From Hyphomicrobiales bacterium (GTDB lineage: Bacteria; Pseudomonadota; Alphaproteobacteria; Rhizobiales; Rhizobiaceae), in the NCBI GenBank assembly GCA_900469625.1, contig UBXV01000013.1, positions 124,001 through 188,000 of the forward strand: a stretch of 64,000 nt of DNA, given 5' to 3'. The notes beneath the pieces were generated by a model, which ran no database searches, was not told the DNA's origin, and saw nothing but the letters and a program-made list of their open reading frames with translations. How positions within the stretch are numbered: the stretch's first letter is position 1; each line of letters begins with the position of its first letter. A program made the position numbers and the translations under genes. Of the stretch, positions 43,606 through 51,532 are shown in pieces.

Positions 43606-45129
43606 ATGATGCCCCGCTGGATAGCGACGGCAACGCTTCCGCTGCGGCGATTTTTGCCCGGGTCCTCCCGCACCTTGCGCCTTCCCGATCTGATCGGCGA
43701 CGGCTTTGCCGCTCTCAGCGCGAAGGTCATTTCGCAGGCCGCCCAGCTGTCGATCTTCATCGTCGCGGCGCATGTGCTGGCAGCCGCCGAATTCGGCTTC
43801 TTTGCCTTCGCATCCTCCTTCGCCATCTTCGTTCTTGTCGTTGCCGAGGGTGGCTGGGGCGAATTCGTCATGAAAGGCGGCGTCGAAAAGACGGACATCG
43901 ACCAGCTTGCAACCCTGTCGATGCTTTCGGGTCTCATCGCCACGATCCTCGGTCTTTCCACCGCGGCCACGATGTACATGCTCGGCCACGGCTGGAACGC
44001 GCTCTTGATCGCCCTTTTCAGTTCCTGGTATCTGCCGGCATCGCTCTCGACCGTCTATGACGGCATCCTGATTTCGCAGGGGCGATTGCGCGGCCAATCG
44101 GTCATCAGGATCGCCGCCGAGATCATCGGCCTGCTCGTCGCGATCGGTGGGCTTTCACTCGGGTGGAACATCGTCGCGCTCATCAGCGGGCGCCTGGCGC
44201 AACAGTTGACGATGCTGGTTGCTTCGATGATCCTGGTGCGGTGGCTGCCGCGCCTGCGCCTGCAGCGCGCCTACGTCGCGCAAGTTCTGGAGTTCTCGCG
44301 CCACATCGTCGCCAACCGGCTCGTGGTGTTCTTTCGGTCCTATGCCGGCACACTGGTGGTCGGCAGCTTCCTCGGCCTGGCCGAGGCCGGCTACTATCGC
44401 GCCGCCGAACGGATCGTCGCCGCCTTCTCCGAACTCATGGGCGAGCCGGCACGAATGCTCGCATGGATCCTCTTCGGCCGCGCTGCCGGCAAGGACAAGG
44501 GCAATGCCGACCGGGCGGCGATCGGGGCGTTTGCCACCACTTTCATGACGGTGCTGATGGCGATATCGACACCGATCTATCTCGGCCTTGCACTGATCTC
44601 GGCGGAGCTGATCGATGTCGTGCTCGGCGAAAAATGGGCTCCGGCAGCCATCCTCGTTGCCATTCTCGCCGCCAAACAGACGCTTCTCATTCCGGGCTAC
44701 GTGACCGAACCGCTGCTTTCCTTGAGCGGCAAGATCCACCGGATGCCGAGGGCCGTGATGCTGAACGGCGCGATCTCGGTCGGGCTGATTATCCTGCTGA
44801 CCCCGTTCGGGGCGGTCGCCACGGCGCTCGGACAATGTGTGGCCGCCGTGTTCTCGTTCCAGATTTCCATGCGCCTGCAATCGCGCGAGGGCGAGCTTGC
44901 GTGGAACCGCGTGCTGCGCGACTGCGGCCTCGTGGCGATCGCCGTCTGCGCCATGGCGGCAGCGGTCTTTCTCTTCGGCCGGATCGCCGAGGCGTCGTCG
45001 CTGAGGCAGATGTCGACGATCGCGCTGCAGGTGGTCGCCGGAGCGGCAATCTATGTCGCGGCACTCGCCGTCCTGCAGCGATGGAGCGATGCGCTCCGGC
45101 CGATCTTCGCGTTCGGCCGCCACGGATGA
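43606..45129 (+). CDS. Wzx-type oligosaccharide flippase
   Basis: This 507-aa polytopic protein of the MOP superfamily (polysaccharide biosynthesis family) has about 12-14 predicted TM helices. Segments include LIGDGFAALSAKVISQAAQL, VAAHVLAAAEFGFFAFASSF, GSFLGLAEAGYYRAAERIVA and LLTPFGAVATALGQCVAAVF. It is likely to translocate the undecaprenyl-linked repeat across the inner membrane. The start at 43606 (MMPRWIATAT) is preferred because the frame upstream lacks a ribosome-binding site; the second Met at 43609 is equivalent. The methyltransferase-like gene follows after 46 bp. Confidence 0.92.
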   Translation: MMPRWIATATLPLRRFLPGSSRTLRLPDLIGDGFAALSAKVISQAAQLSIFIVAAHVLAAAEFGFFAFASSFAIFVLVVAEGGWGEFVMKGGVEKTDIDQLATLSMLSGLIATILGLSTAATMYMLGHGWNALLIALFSSWYLPASLSTVYDGILISQGRLRGQSVIRIAAEIIGLLVAIGGLSLGWNIVALISGRLAQQLTMLVASMILVRWLPRLRLQRAYVAQVLEFSRHIVANRLVVFFRSYAGTLVVGSFLGLAEAGYYRAAERIVAAFSELMGEPARMLAWILFGRAAGKDKGNADRAAIGAFATTFMTVLMAISTPIYLGLALISAELIDVVLGEKWAPAAILVAILAAKQTLLIPGYVTEPLLSLSGKIHRMPRAVMLNGAISVGLIILLTPFGAVATALGQCVAAVFSFQISMRLQSREGELAWNRVLRDCGLVAIAVCAMAAAVFLFGRIAEASSLRQMSTIALQVVAGAAIYVAALAVLQRWSDALRPIFAFGRHG

Positions 45130-45175
45130 GGAACGCAGACAGCAACACGGACGCGGCAACCAGGGGAGACACATC

Positions 45176-45997
45176 GTGCTGACCAGCGATATCAAGAACA
45201 CCGCCTACCCGCTTCTGCGCAGCGCCGTGCGCAGCCTCAACCGCTCCTTGACCCCGCTGAAGGCAGCGGGCGGCCGGCTGCGCTATCTCTCGCCCTTTCC
45301 GCAACGCTTTACGGGCGCCTACGGCTCGTTCGAAGACGCCATCACGGCTGCCCGCTCCAATGGGCTGGCCGGCTACGATCATGACGAAATCGCCGCGGTC
45401 GCCTTCGACAAGATGTGCCAGGTCGCGCCCTGGGATTATCCGGTGCTTTTTTGGATGCGGCAGGTGATCGACGAGATCGACGGGCTGGTGGATGCCGGCG
45501 GCCATATGGGCACGAAATACCGGGCGTTCCGCGACCTGCTCGCCCTCGAAAACTCCTTCCGCTGGGTGGTCTACGACTTGCCGGCAATCGTGAACGCGGG
45601 CCGGAAGAGAGCCGAACAGGACAGGCTCGACAGCCTGCATTTCGTCGACCGCATCGCCGATGCCGGCCCCGTGCCGCTGTTCCTCGGCTCCGGTCTGCTG
45701 CAATATCTCGATGTGCAGCTGTCGGACCTGCTCGGCCGCATGCCAGCACTCCCCCGCCACCTCCTGCTGAACAAGGTGGCCCTGAGAAAGGGCAGCCCCG
45801 TGGTGACGCTGGAGCGCATCGGCAAGGCGATCGTGCCTTACCAGATGCGCAACGAGGAGGCGCTGCTGCGCGACATCCAGCGGCTCGGATACCGCCTCGT
45901 CGACCGCTGGTCGATCCCGTCACTTTCGCATGTGATCGAAACACACCCGGAGCTCGGACCGAGCGAAAGCGCCGGCTTCTACTTCCGGCTGCCCTGA
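45176..45997 (+). CDS. TIGR04325-family methyltransferase-like protein
   Basis: This 273-aa protein carries the TIGR04325 pattern: RFTGAYGSFEDAITAARSNG, GYDHDEIAAVAFDKM, the SAM-site-like segment DAGGHMGTKYRAFRDLL, and WVVYDLPAIVNAGRKRA. The family is found in polysaccharide loci and is predicted to methylate sugars or glycan intermediates; biochemistry is limited. Translation probably starts at GTG 45176, with AGGGGAG about 8 bases upstream; no ATG is suitably placed. It is the last gene of the rightward polysaccharide block and converges on the GMC oxidoreductase gene. Confidence 0.85.
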   Translation: MLTSDIKNTAYPLLRSAVRSLNRSLTPLKAAGGRLRYLSPFPQRFTGAYGSFEDAITAARSNGLAGYDHDEIAAVAFDKMCQVAPWDYPVLFWMRQVIDEIDGLVDAGGHMGTKYRAFRDLLALENSFRWVVYDLPAIVNAGRKRAEQDRLDSLHFVDRIADAGPVPLFLGSGLLQYLDVQLSDLLGRMPALPRHLLLNKVALRKGSPVVTLERIGKAIVPYQMRNEEALLRDIQRLGYRLVDRWSIPSLSHVIETHPELGPSESAGFYFRLP

Positions 45998-46029
45998 CAA
46001 TCGCAGAGCGGTAACGATGGGGCCGGGTA

Positions 46030-47754
46030 TCAACGCCCGGCTGGAACGACGAGGTCCTGGGTAACGACCCGCGGCGTTGCCGTCGCCGTCGGACGGCTTT
46101 CGAGCCGCGATTTCAAGTGATCGGCGAGACGCATCGCCAGACCGAGCGTCATCAACGTCGGGTTAGCGTGACCGGGCGTCGGAAAGACCGAGCTCCCGGC
46201 GACGAACAACCCCTCAACTCCATGCACCATCGCATTGGCATCGACGACGCTTATGGCCGGGTCGTTGCCCATGCGTGTCGTGCAGGAGGGATGCGCCATG
46301 TCGGTGAACGCGGCCTTGGCGTCTTCGTCCCAGGCGATCCAGTCGACCAGATGCGGCTGTGGAAGCGCGTTGCGCCCGAATTCGGAGACAAGCGCCCGCG
46401 CCAGCCGCTTGACGCTCGCAACCTCGGTCGAACCGATTTTCCAGTCGACGCGCGGCAACGGCACGCCATTGCGATCGAGTTTGTCAGACAGCGTCACGCG
46501 GCTTTCGGCATCGAGCTTCTGCTCGACCATCACGTCGAAGCGCAACTCATCAGATCGATGCATCATTCCGCGCTTCTGCACCATCCGGCGGTAGGTTCCC
46601 TTGGCGAGGAAAGCAGGCGACCGTGCGACGACGGCGAGATCGCGTGCCAGCCGCGTGCGATCGCCGCGCATCAGTCGTTTCAGCGCCGCCCAGGGGTCGG
46701 TAACCGCATGGACCTGCACGGGATAGGCCGCGCAATTGACGAGCCCTTCCTGTCTTTGCACCGTGGGGCTCAGCCGCAGGCCGTGCAGATAGAACTGGGT
46801 CCGACCTTGGTCGGCGAGCCCATAGAAGTTGAAGTGCCGCGCCACGGCATCGATATCCGCCCGGTCGAAGCGCAGGAGCGTTGAGCGCGGGTGATCGGCG
46901 AGGTAACGCCCGACAACATCGCGGCTATTGCCGATGCCGGACGGCATTACCGATCGGGACGCCAGCAGCAGGCGCGCGTTTTCGATGCCGCCGGCACACA
47001 GCACCACCGCCTCCGGTCGCACGCTTGCACGCCCTCCCTCGGGGCTGCGCACATCGAGCGACGCGACGCGCCTGCCGTCCGGGTCGAGATGGACCTGCGT
47101 GACGGTCGCATGCGTCAGGATATCGATGTTCGGGGCGACGAGCTCGGCGGCCACATGCGCAAACCGCATGGGCTCGCCACGCCGATTGCGCTCATGGCTG
47201 AACTGCCAGAAGAACGGATGCAGCAGATCGCGGTCGAGGCCGAGATCGTCAGGAGGCGAATGCAGAAGCTCAAACAGCTGCTCGTCATAGAAATTGGGGC
47301 CGATGTTGAGCAAGCGCGCAGCGCGATCGAGCGCCGGCCCCAGGCTTTCGCGCGTCATCGGCCAGCCCGACACCGGCAGCCACGACCGCCGTTCGAAATC
47401 GATGTCGTCGAAGCTTGCGCATTTGCCGATCCAGGTATGCGTGCTGCCGCCGAGCACCCGGTTGCGCAACTCGAATGGCGCAATGTCGTTCAGCCAGGCG
47501 AGGCTTCCGTTATACCCCCGCCCCGGGCTTTCGACCCCTTCGCGTGTCATCGGCTCGCCAATATTTTCGACGGCGTTCAACGCCTGGCGTTCGGCTTCGA
47601 AATCAGCGCCGCCACTTTCGATGATCAGCACCCGGCAACGGCTGCCGGCAAGTTCCCGGGCGATCGTCAGACCGACGGGGCCGCCGCCGATGATTGCGAC
47701 GTCGGCACGAAACTCGGCATCTGAAGGGGTCGATCGGAGGTCACGGATCGGCAT
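46030..47754 (-). CDS. GMC family FAD-dependent oxidoreductase
   Basis: This 574-aa flavoprotein has an N-terminal FAD-binding motif (VAIIGGGPVGLTIARELAGS), LNDIAPFELRNRVLGGSTHT (GMC loop region), VVLCAGGIENARLLLAS, and a C-terminal GMC_oxred_C domain with HPSCTTRMGNDPA and GHANPTLMTLGLA. The HxxxTxRM and N residues form the usual active-site pair. The family oxidises alcohols, including sugars and sterols; rhizobial polysaccharide loci sometimes encode such enzymes. It is divergent from the DegT aminotransferase: an oxidase making a keto-sugar followed by an aminotransferase would be a logical pair, but this is inference. Confidence 0.92.
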   Translation of the reverse strand: MPIRDLRSTPSDAEFRADVAIIGGGPVGLTIARELAGSRCRVLIIESGGADFEAERQALNAVENIGEPMTREGVESPGRGYNGSLAWLNDIAPFELRNRVLGGSTHTWIGKCASFDDIDFERRSWLPVSGWPMTRESLGPALDRAARLLNIGPNFYDEQLFELLHSPPDDLGLDRDLLHPFFWQFSHERNRRGEPMRFAHVAAELVAPNIDILTHATVTQVHLDPDGRRVASLDVRSPEGGRASVRPEAVVLCAGGIENARLLLASRSVMPSGIGNSRDVVGRYLADHPRSTLLRFDRADIDAVARHFNFYGLADQGRTQFYLHGLRLSPTVQRQEGLVNCAAYPVQVHAVTDPWAALKRLMRGDRTRLARDLAVVARSPAFLAKGTYRRMVQKRGMMHRSDELRFDVMVEQKLDAESRVTLSDKLDRNGVPLPRVDWKIGSTEVASVKRLARALVSEFGRNALPQPHLVDWIAWDEDAKAAFTDMAHPSCTTRMGNDPAISVVDANAMVHGVEGLFVAGSSVFPTPGHANPTLMTLGLAMRLADHLKSRLESRPTATATPRVVTQDLVVPAGR

Positions 47755-48029
47755 GAAGGAAACTCCCGCGGGCTACATACCGGTCGTAGCACCGGCGCCA
47801 TCCGGCCGAAATCTGCCAATATGCATAGGGGAGTAGGGCAACTACTGATTTCGGCTAGCTCGAGCCTGCACACTTTGTCCATGGGCTGACCGGAAGTCCA
47901 TTTTGAATCGACGCTGCCACCGGCCTAGGCTTGATTGTTGGGGCCGGTACCCAGCAGGCGATTTGTCCTTGTCCCTGAACGCCGATGATCGGCGCGTGCG
48001 GAAAGCCGGCCAGGATCGGAGGGTACGGC
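47755..48029. promoter_or_regulatory. Divergent GMC/DegT promoter region with palindrome
   Basis: This 275-bp region between divergent starts contains the perfect 13-bp palindrome GCCGAT-G-ATCGGC (47981-47993), 36 bp before the DegT start, and a weaker AGTAG-N6-CTACT dyad near 47835. No ORF with a good ribosome-binding site is present. Confidence 0.35.
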
Positions 48030-49211
48030 ATGGCGCGTGTAGGTATCAGGGAGTGGCTGGCGCTCGCTCCGGTCTTTGCATCGGGCAACCTGGCCCGTTT
48101 CGGCGGTGACGGCAACGGACCGCTTACGCGCTTCGAAACGGATTTCGCCGCCAAGTTCGGCACAAACCACGTGCTGACGGTCAGCAGCGGCACGGGCGCC
48201 CTGATCGCAGCACTCGCCGCCGCCGGCATCGGGCCGGGCGACGAGGTGTTGGTGCCCGCCTATACCTGGATCGCGACTGCCGGCGCAGCGCTCGCCGTCG
48301 GCGCCATTCCGATCATCGTCGAAATCGACGAGACGCTGACGATGGATCCGGCGGACATCCTGCGAAAGATCACGCCCTATACCCGCGCCATCGTCCCCGT
48401 GCACATGGCCAACATGGTATGCGACATGGATCGCATCCTGCAGATCGCCCGCGAGCATGGCCTCGTGGTGATCGAAGATGCCTGCCAGGCCGTCGGCCTG
48501 ACATACAAGGGCGTGCGCGTCGGCACGATCGGCAATGCCGGCGCCTTCAGCTTCAATCAGTTCAAGAACATGAATATCGGCGAGGGTGGGGCGATCGTGA
48601 CCAATGACGACCAGCTCTTTGCGCGAGCGCGGATGTATCACGACATCGGCGCACTGTTTCGCGGCCATCTCGACAATGCCAACGAACCGCCCATGCTCGG
48701 TGTCAACCTCAAGGCCAGCCAGATCCAGGGCGCCATGCTGAACGTGCAGCTGAAGAAGCTGGATCCGATGATCCGCCGCATGCGCCGTCGCTACGAGGCG
48801 ATTGCCGAGATCCTGTCGGCCAGCAGCGGTATGCGCATCGGTCCGCACAACGATCGCGCCCACGCAGCCGGCCTCCACGTCATTTTCGACACCGCCGAGG
48901 AGGCGCGTACCTTTGCCGCCGAAAACAAGCGCGGGGTCTATCGGCCCTACGATTCCAGCCGCCACGTCTACAGCAACTGGCTGCCGGTGCTGGAACAACG
49001 CACGGCAAATCCGAAGATGAACCCCTATGCCTGGGCACACCGCAAGATCGAATACACCGCGGATATGTGCCCGCGCTCGCTCGACATCCTCAAACGGACC
49101 TGCCGCATCGGGCTCGGCGAGAACTATCCGTTGCCGCTCATGACCTACTTTGCCAGACGCATGCGCAGCCCGCGTCCCGCGTCGAAGGGGAGCCTCGTTT
49201 ATGCGACCTAG
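48030..49211 (+). CDS. DegT/DnrJ/EryC1/StrS family aminotransferase
   Basis: This 393-aa PLP enzyme has LTVSSGTGALIAALAAAGIG, GDEVLVPAYTWIATAGAAL, the cofactor Asp in IEDACQAVGL, and the Schiff-base lysine K179 in FNQFKNMNIGEGGAIV. The family transaminates keto-sugars in surface-glycan and antibiotic pathways and includes AHBA-synthase-like members. The start at 48030 has GGAGGG six bases upstream. Its 3' end overlaps the phosphopantetheinyl transferase gene by 11 bp. This physically couples an amino-sugar-type enzyme to activation of the adjacent NRPS/PKS. Confidence 0.92.
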   Translation: MARVGIREWLALAPVFASGNLARFGGDGNGPLTRFETDFAAKFGTNHVLTVSSGTGALIAALAAAGIGPGDEVLVPAYTWIATAGAALAVGAIPIIVEIDETLTMDPADILRKITPYTRAIVPVHMANMVCDMDRILQIAREHGLVVIEDACQAVGLTYKGVRVGTIGNAGAFSFNQFKNMNIGEGGAIVTNDDQLFARARMYHDIGALFRGHLDNANEPPMLGVNLKASQIQGAMLNVQLKKLDPMIRRMRRRYEAIAEILSASSGMRIGPHNDRAHAAGLHVIFDTAEEARTFAAENKRGVYRPYDSSRHVYSNWLPVLEQRTANPKMNPYAWAHRKIEYTADMCPRSLDILKRTCRIGLGENYPLPLMTYFARRMRSPRPASKGSLVYAT

Positions 49212-50001
49212 CCTGATCCGGATCGGTCCCAACGTCATCGATGTCTGGCGCTGGAACCTCGATCCGAGCCCGTGCGACATCGATCGCCTGTTTCCACTGC
49301 TGAACGGCGAGGAAAGGACGCGCGCGGGGCGTTTCGTCTATCCCGAGCATCGCCAACACTTCATCGCCGGCCGCGCCGGCCTGCGCCTCGTGCTTGGACA
49401 CTACCTTCGCATCCCTCCACACCGCATCGGCCTGACCTACAACGTCTTCGGCAAGCCGCGCCTTGCCGGGGCGGCCGAGATGCTCCACTTCAATCTCAGC
49501 CATACCGCCGACATGGCAATGCTTGCCGTCTCCGACCACTATCCCGTCGGCATCGATGTCGAAGCGATCAAACCGCTCAAGGAGGATGTCGCCGGACATT
49601 TCTTCTCCAGGCGCGAATGTGCGGCGCTCGCGCCCCTCTCGGGCGAGGACTACCTGCAGGCGTTCTATCGCTGCTGGACGCGCAAGGAGGCGTTCGTGAA
49701 GGCGCATGGCGCCGGCCTGTCGCTGCCGCTCGATTCCTTCGACGTGTCCGTCGATGCGGCATCGCCTCCCAGGCTCGAAGCCCTGGAAGGCGATAGCGAT
49801 GCACCTTTGAACTGGAGCCTGTTCGACCTGGTGACCCCGCCGGGCTTCGCCGGCACGCTCGCGGCGCTCACCCTCGGCAATGCCGTCCAAGTTCGCGAAT
49901 GCGATGAAGAGGTTCTGGCGCTCAAAGCGTCAGTCGCGCATCCAGCACATAACGATCCCCAGCGGCGTCAAAATGGTGGCAGCCGAGCAATCCGGGCTTG
50001 A
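49201..50001 (+). CDS. Sfp-type 4'-phosphopantetheinyl transferase
   Basis: This 266-aa protein has length and motifs of Sfp/Gsp-type PPTases: FNLSHTADMAMLAV, the Mg-binding GIDVEAI (D119, E121) and WTRKEAFVKAHGAGLS (W159, K162, E163). It converts apo carrier proteins to holo form and is presumably dedicated to the two ACP/PCP-rich synthetases nearby. The ATG at 49201 overlaps the upstream DegT stop. The 3' end runs 80 bp into the convergent propeller-protein gene, so the last 26 residues (QRRQNGGSRAIRA) are specified by DNA that also encodes the C-terminus of that protein. Confidence 0.94.
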   Translation: MRPSLIRIGPNVIDVWRWNLDPSPCDIDRLFPLLNGEERTRAGRFVYPEHRQHFIAGRAGLRLVLGHYLRIPPHRIGLTYNVFGKPRLAGAAEMLHFNLSHTADMAMLAVSDHYPVGIDVEAIKPLKEDVAGHFFSRRECAALAPLSGEDYLQAFYRCWTRKEAFVKAHGAGLSLPLDSFDVSVDAASPPRLEALEGDSDAPLNWSLFDLVTPPGFAGTLAALTLGNAVQVRECDEEVLALKASVAHPAHNDPQRRQNGGSRAIRA

Positions 50002-51508
50002 AATCGGGCTTGATCGTCCGGATGCACCGTTCCCGGTAGTTCTCCAGGTCCAGCTGTTCGATCTCCATGATGTTCAGGCCATAGCCGTAGACGCCGTGCG
50101 CATTGTGCTGCGACGGGCGGAAGACCCGCCCCTCGCGGGCAAATATCCGGCCGGCATTGCGCGCAAAGGTGCTGCCGAGCACCACCGGATTGCGCTTGTG
50201 CGGCGTGATGCGCGCAAGGCCAGGCCCGTCGACTTCGAAGACATGCAGTTCGCTGCAGTGATCCTCGAAGGCGTGGAACTCCGAGAGATTGGTGAACAGC
50301 CACCAACGGCCGTCATGCCGCGTCAGCACGCTGTCGGCGGCCGACATGCCGTTGAGCGCGGTCGCATGCAGCTCCCACTTCAGCGGAAACTCGACGCAAC
50401 GCCAGATTTCGATGCGCTTCGACTGATGGGTCTCCGGCATCATGAAGATATCGTCGCCATCGCGGAAGACGAACGGGTAGGACAGATGGTAATCGCAGTC
50501 GAGCGCGACACCCACCGGTTCAAGCCGATCGCCGTCGAACCGGCCGACCGCGATATGCGCCTTGCGGTCGCCATCGGCATAGGCCTCGTAGAACAGATAG
50601 CATTCGCCCTCGTGCTGCAGCAGAAACGGATCCGCCTTGATGTCCTTCGCCGTCGGCGGGATCTCGACGGAAATGCCCGGCTCGAAATCGTCGATCCGGC
50701 CGCTGCCGGTAAACAGCGTCCAGACCGCCGAACCGGTGCCGGCCTTGTGCTGCACTGCTTTCTTCAGTCGTCCGGCGAGGTTGCCGCTGAGGATGCCGAG
50801 ATAGCGGGTCAGCTGATCGATCGATGGCGGCGCGGGTTGGCGGCGCGTCGGTAGCGGCGTGGTGATCAGTTCGCCGGTATCGGCCAGGCGCGACAGTTCG
50901 CGCAGAAGCAGCGTCGCTGCGCGCTCCTTGACGAAACTGATGTTCCTGACCGCACTGAACTTGATGTTGAAGGAGGAGGAGGCGATGGCAACCGCCGACG
51001 CGGACGCACCCAGCCGCACATAGAGCGAAAGATCCACCGACGGCGCGCCGCTTGCAACCTCGAGGTAGCTGAACCACTCGCCGGCGCCCGATTTCTGGTC
51101 GGAAAACGACAACGCCCATTCGCCATGGGGTAATGCGCGCACGGCGTCGTCGGACAGGCTGCTCGGCGTCATCCGGATCACGAGATCGAGGCCGAGCTCC
51201 GTCACCTGCGCGGCGATCGCACCGGGCTGCGTCGATGCCAACGGCACGATGCGCTGCTTGTGCGCATCGAAATTGCAGGGGTTGTAGGCCGACTGCCGAC
51301 CGAAGGCCGCCTGCTCAAGCTGATGGGCGAGCTTGAAAAGCAAGGAGCGTTTGCCGACCCCGTAGGGTGATGGATGAACGAGCAATGCGGTCAGGGCATA
51401 TCGAGGATCGGCGACGATGCGATCGAACACCATCAGTTGCCAATTCTCGAAATGTTCGTCCTGTTCGACCAGAACGCCGATGCGCAGGGGTAGGCTGGTG
51501 ACACTCAT
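49922..51508 (-). CDS. Formyltransferase-like/beta-propeller protein in NRPS operon
   Basis: This 528-aa protein has an N-terminal part (about residues 1-205) resembling a formyltransferase-like Rossmann fold (PLRIGVLVEQDEHFENWQLM, ELGLDLVIRMTPSSLSDD, GEWALSFSD). The C-terminal part (about 265-528) is a five-bladed beta-propeller of GH43/GINT1-N character: FEPGISVEIPPTAKDIKADP, CYLFYEAYADGDRKAHIAVG, YHLSYPFVFRDGDDIFMMPE, RWWLFTNLSEF and NAGRIFAREGRVFRPSQHN. The canonical formyltransferase HxSLLPxxRG signature is not seen. Similar proteins sit in polysaccharide loci. It starts 24 bp after the TE-containing NRPS gene, so it belongs to that operon. A glycan-binding or glycan-modifying role is inference. 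Confidence 0.65.
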   Translation of the reverse strand: MSVTSLPLRIGVLVEQDEHFENWQLMVFDRIVADPRYALTALLVHPSPYGVGKRSLLFKLAHQLEQAAFGRQSAYNPCNFDAHKQRIVPLASTQPGAIAAQVTELGLDLVIRMTPSSLSDDAVRALPHGEWALSFSDQKSGAGEWFSYLEVASGAPSVDLSLYVRLGASASAVAIASSSFNIKFSAVRNISFVKERAATLLLRELSRLADTGELITTPLPTRRQPAPPSIDQLTRYLGILSGNLAGRLKKAVQHKAGTGSAVWTLFTGSGRIDDFEPGISVEIPPTAKDIKADPFLLQHEGECYLFYEAYADGDRKAHIAVGRFDGDRLEPVGVALDCDYHLSYPFVFRDGDDIFMMPETHQSKRIEIWRCVEFPLKWELHATALNGMSAADSVLTRHDGRWWLFTNLSEFHAFEDHCSELHVFEVDGPGLARITPHKRNPVVLGSTFARNAGRIFAREGRVFRPSQHNAHGVYGYGLNIMEIEQLDLENYRERCIRTIKPDFKPGLLGCHHFDAAGDRYVLDARLTL

Positions 51509-51532
51509 GGATATTGCCTTCGCACGTCGCGT

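Noticed and set aside
49577-49925. Short Arg-rich minus-strand frames in the PPTase gene
   Set aside because: Shadow frames; the real leftward gene ends at 49922 and the PPTase motifs are clear.
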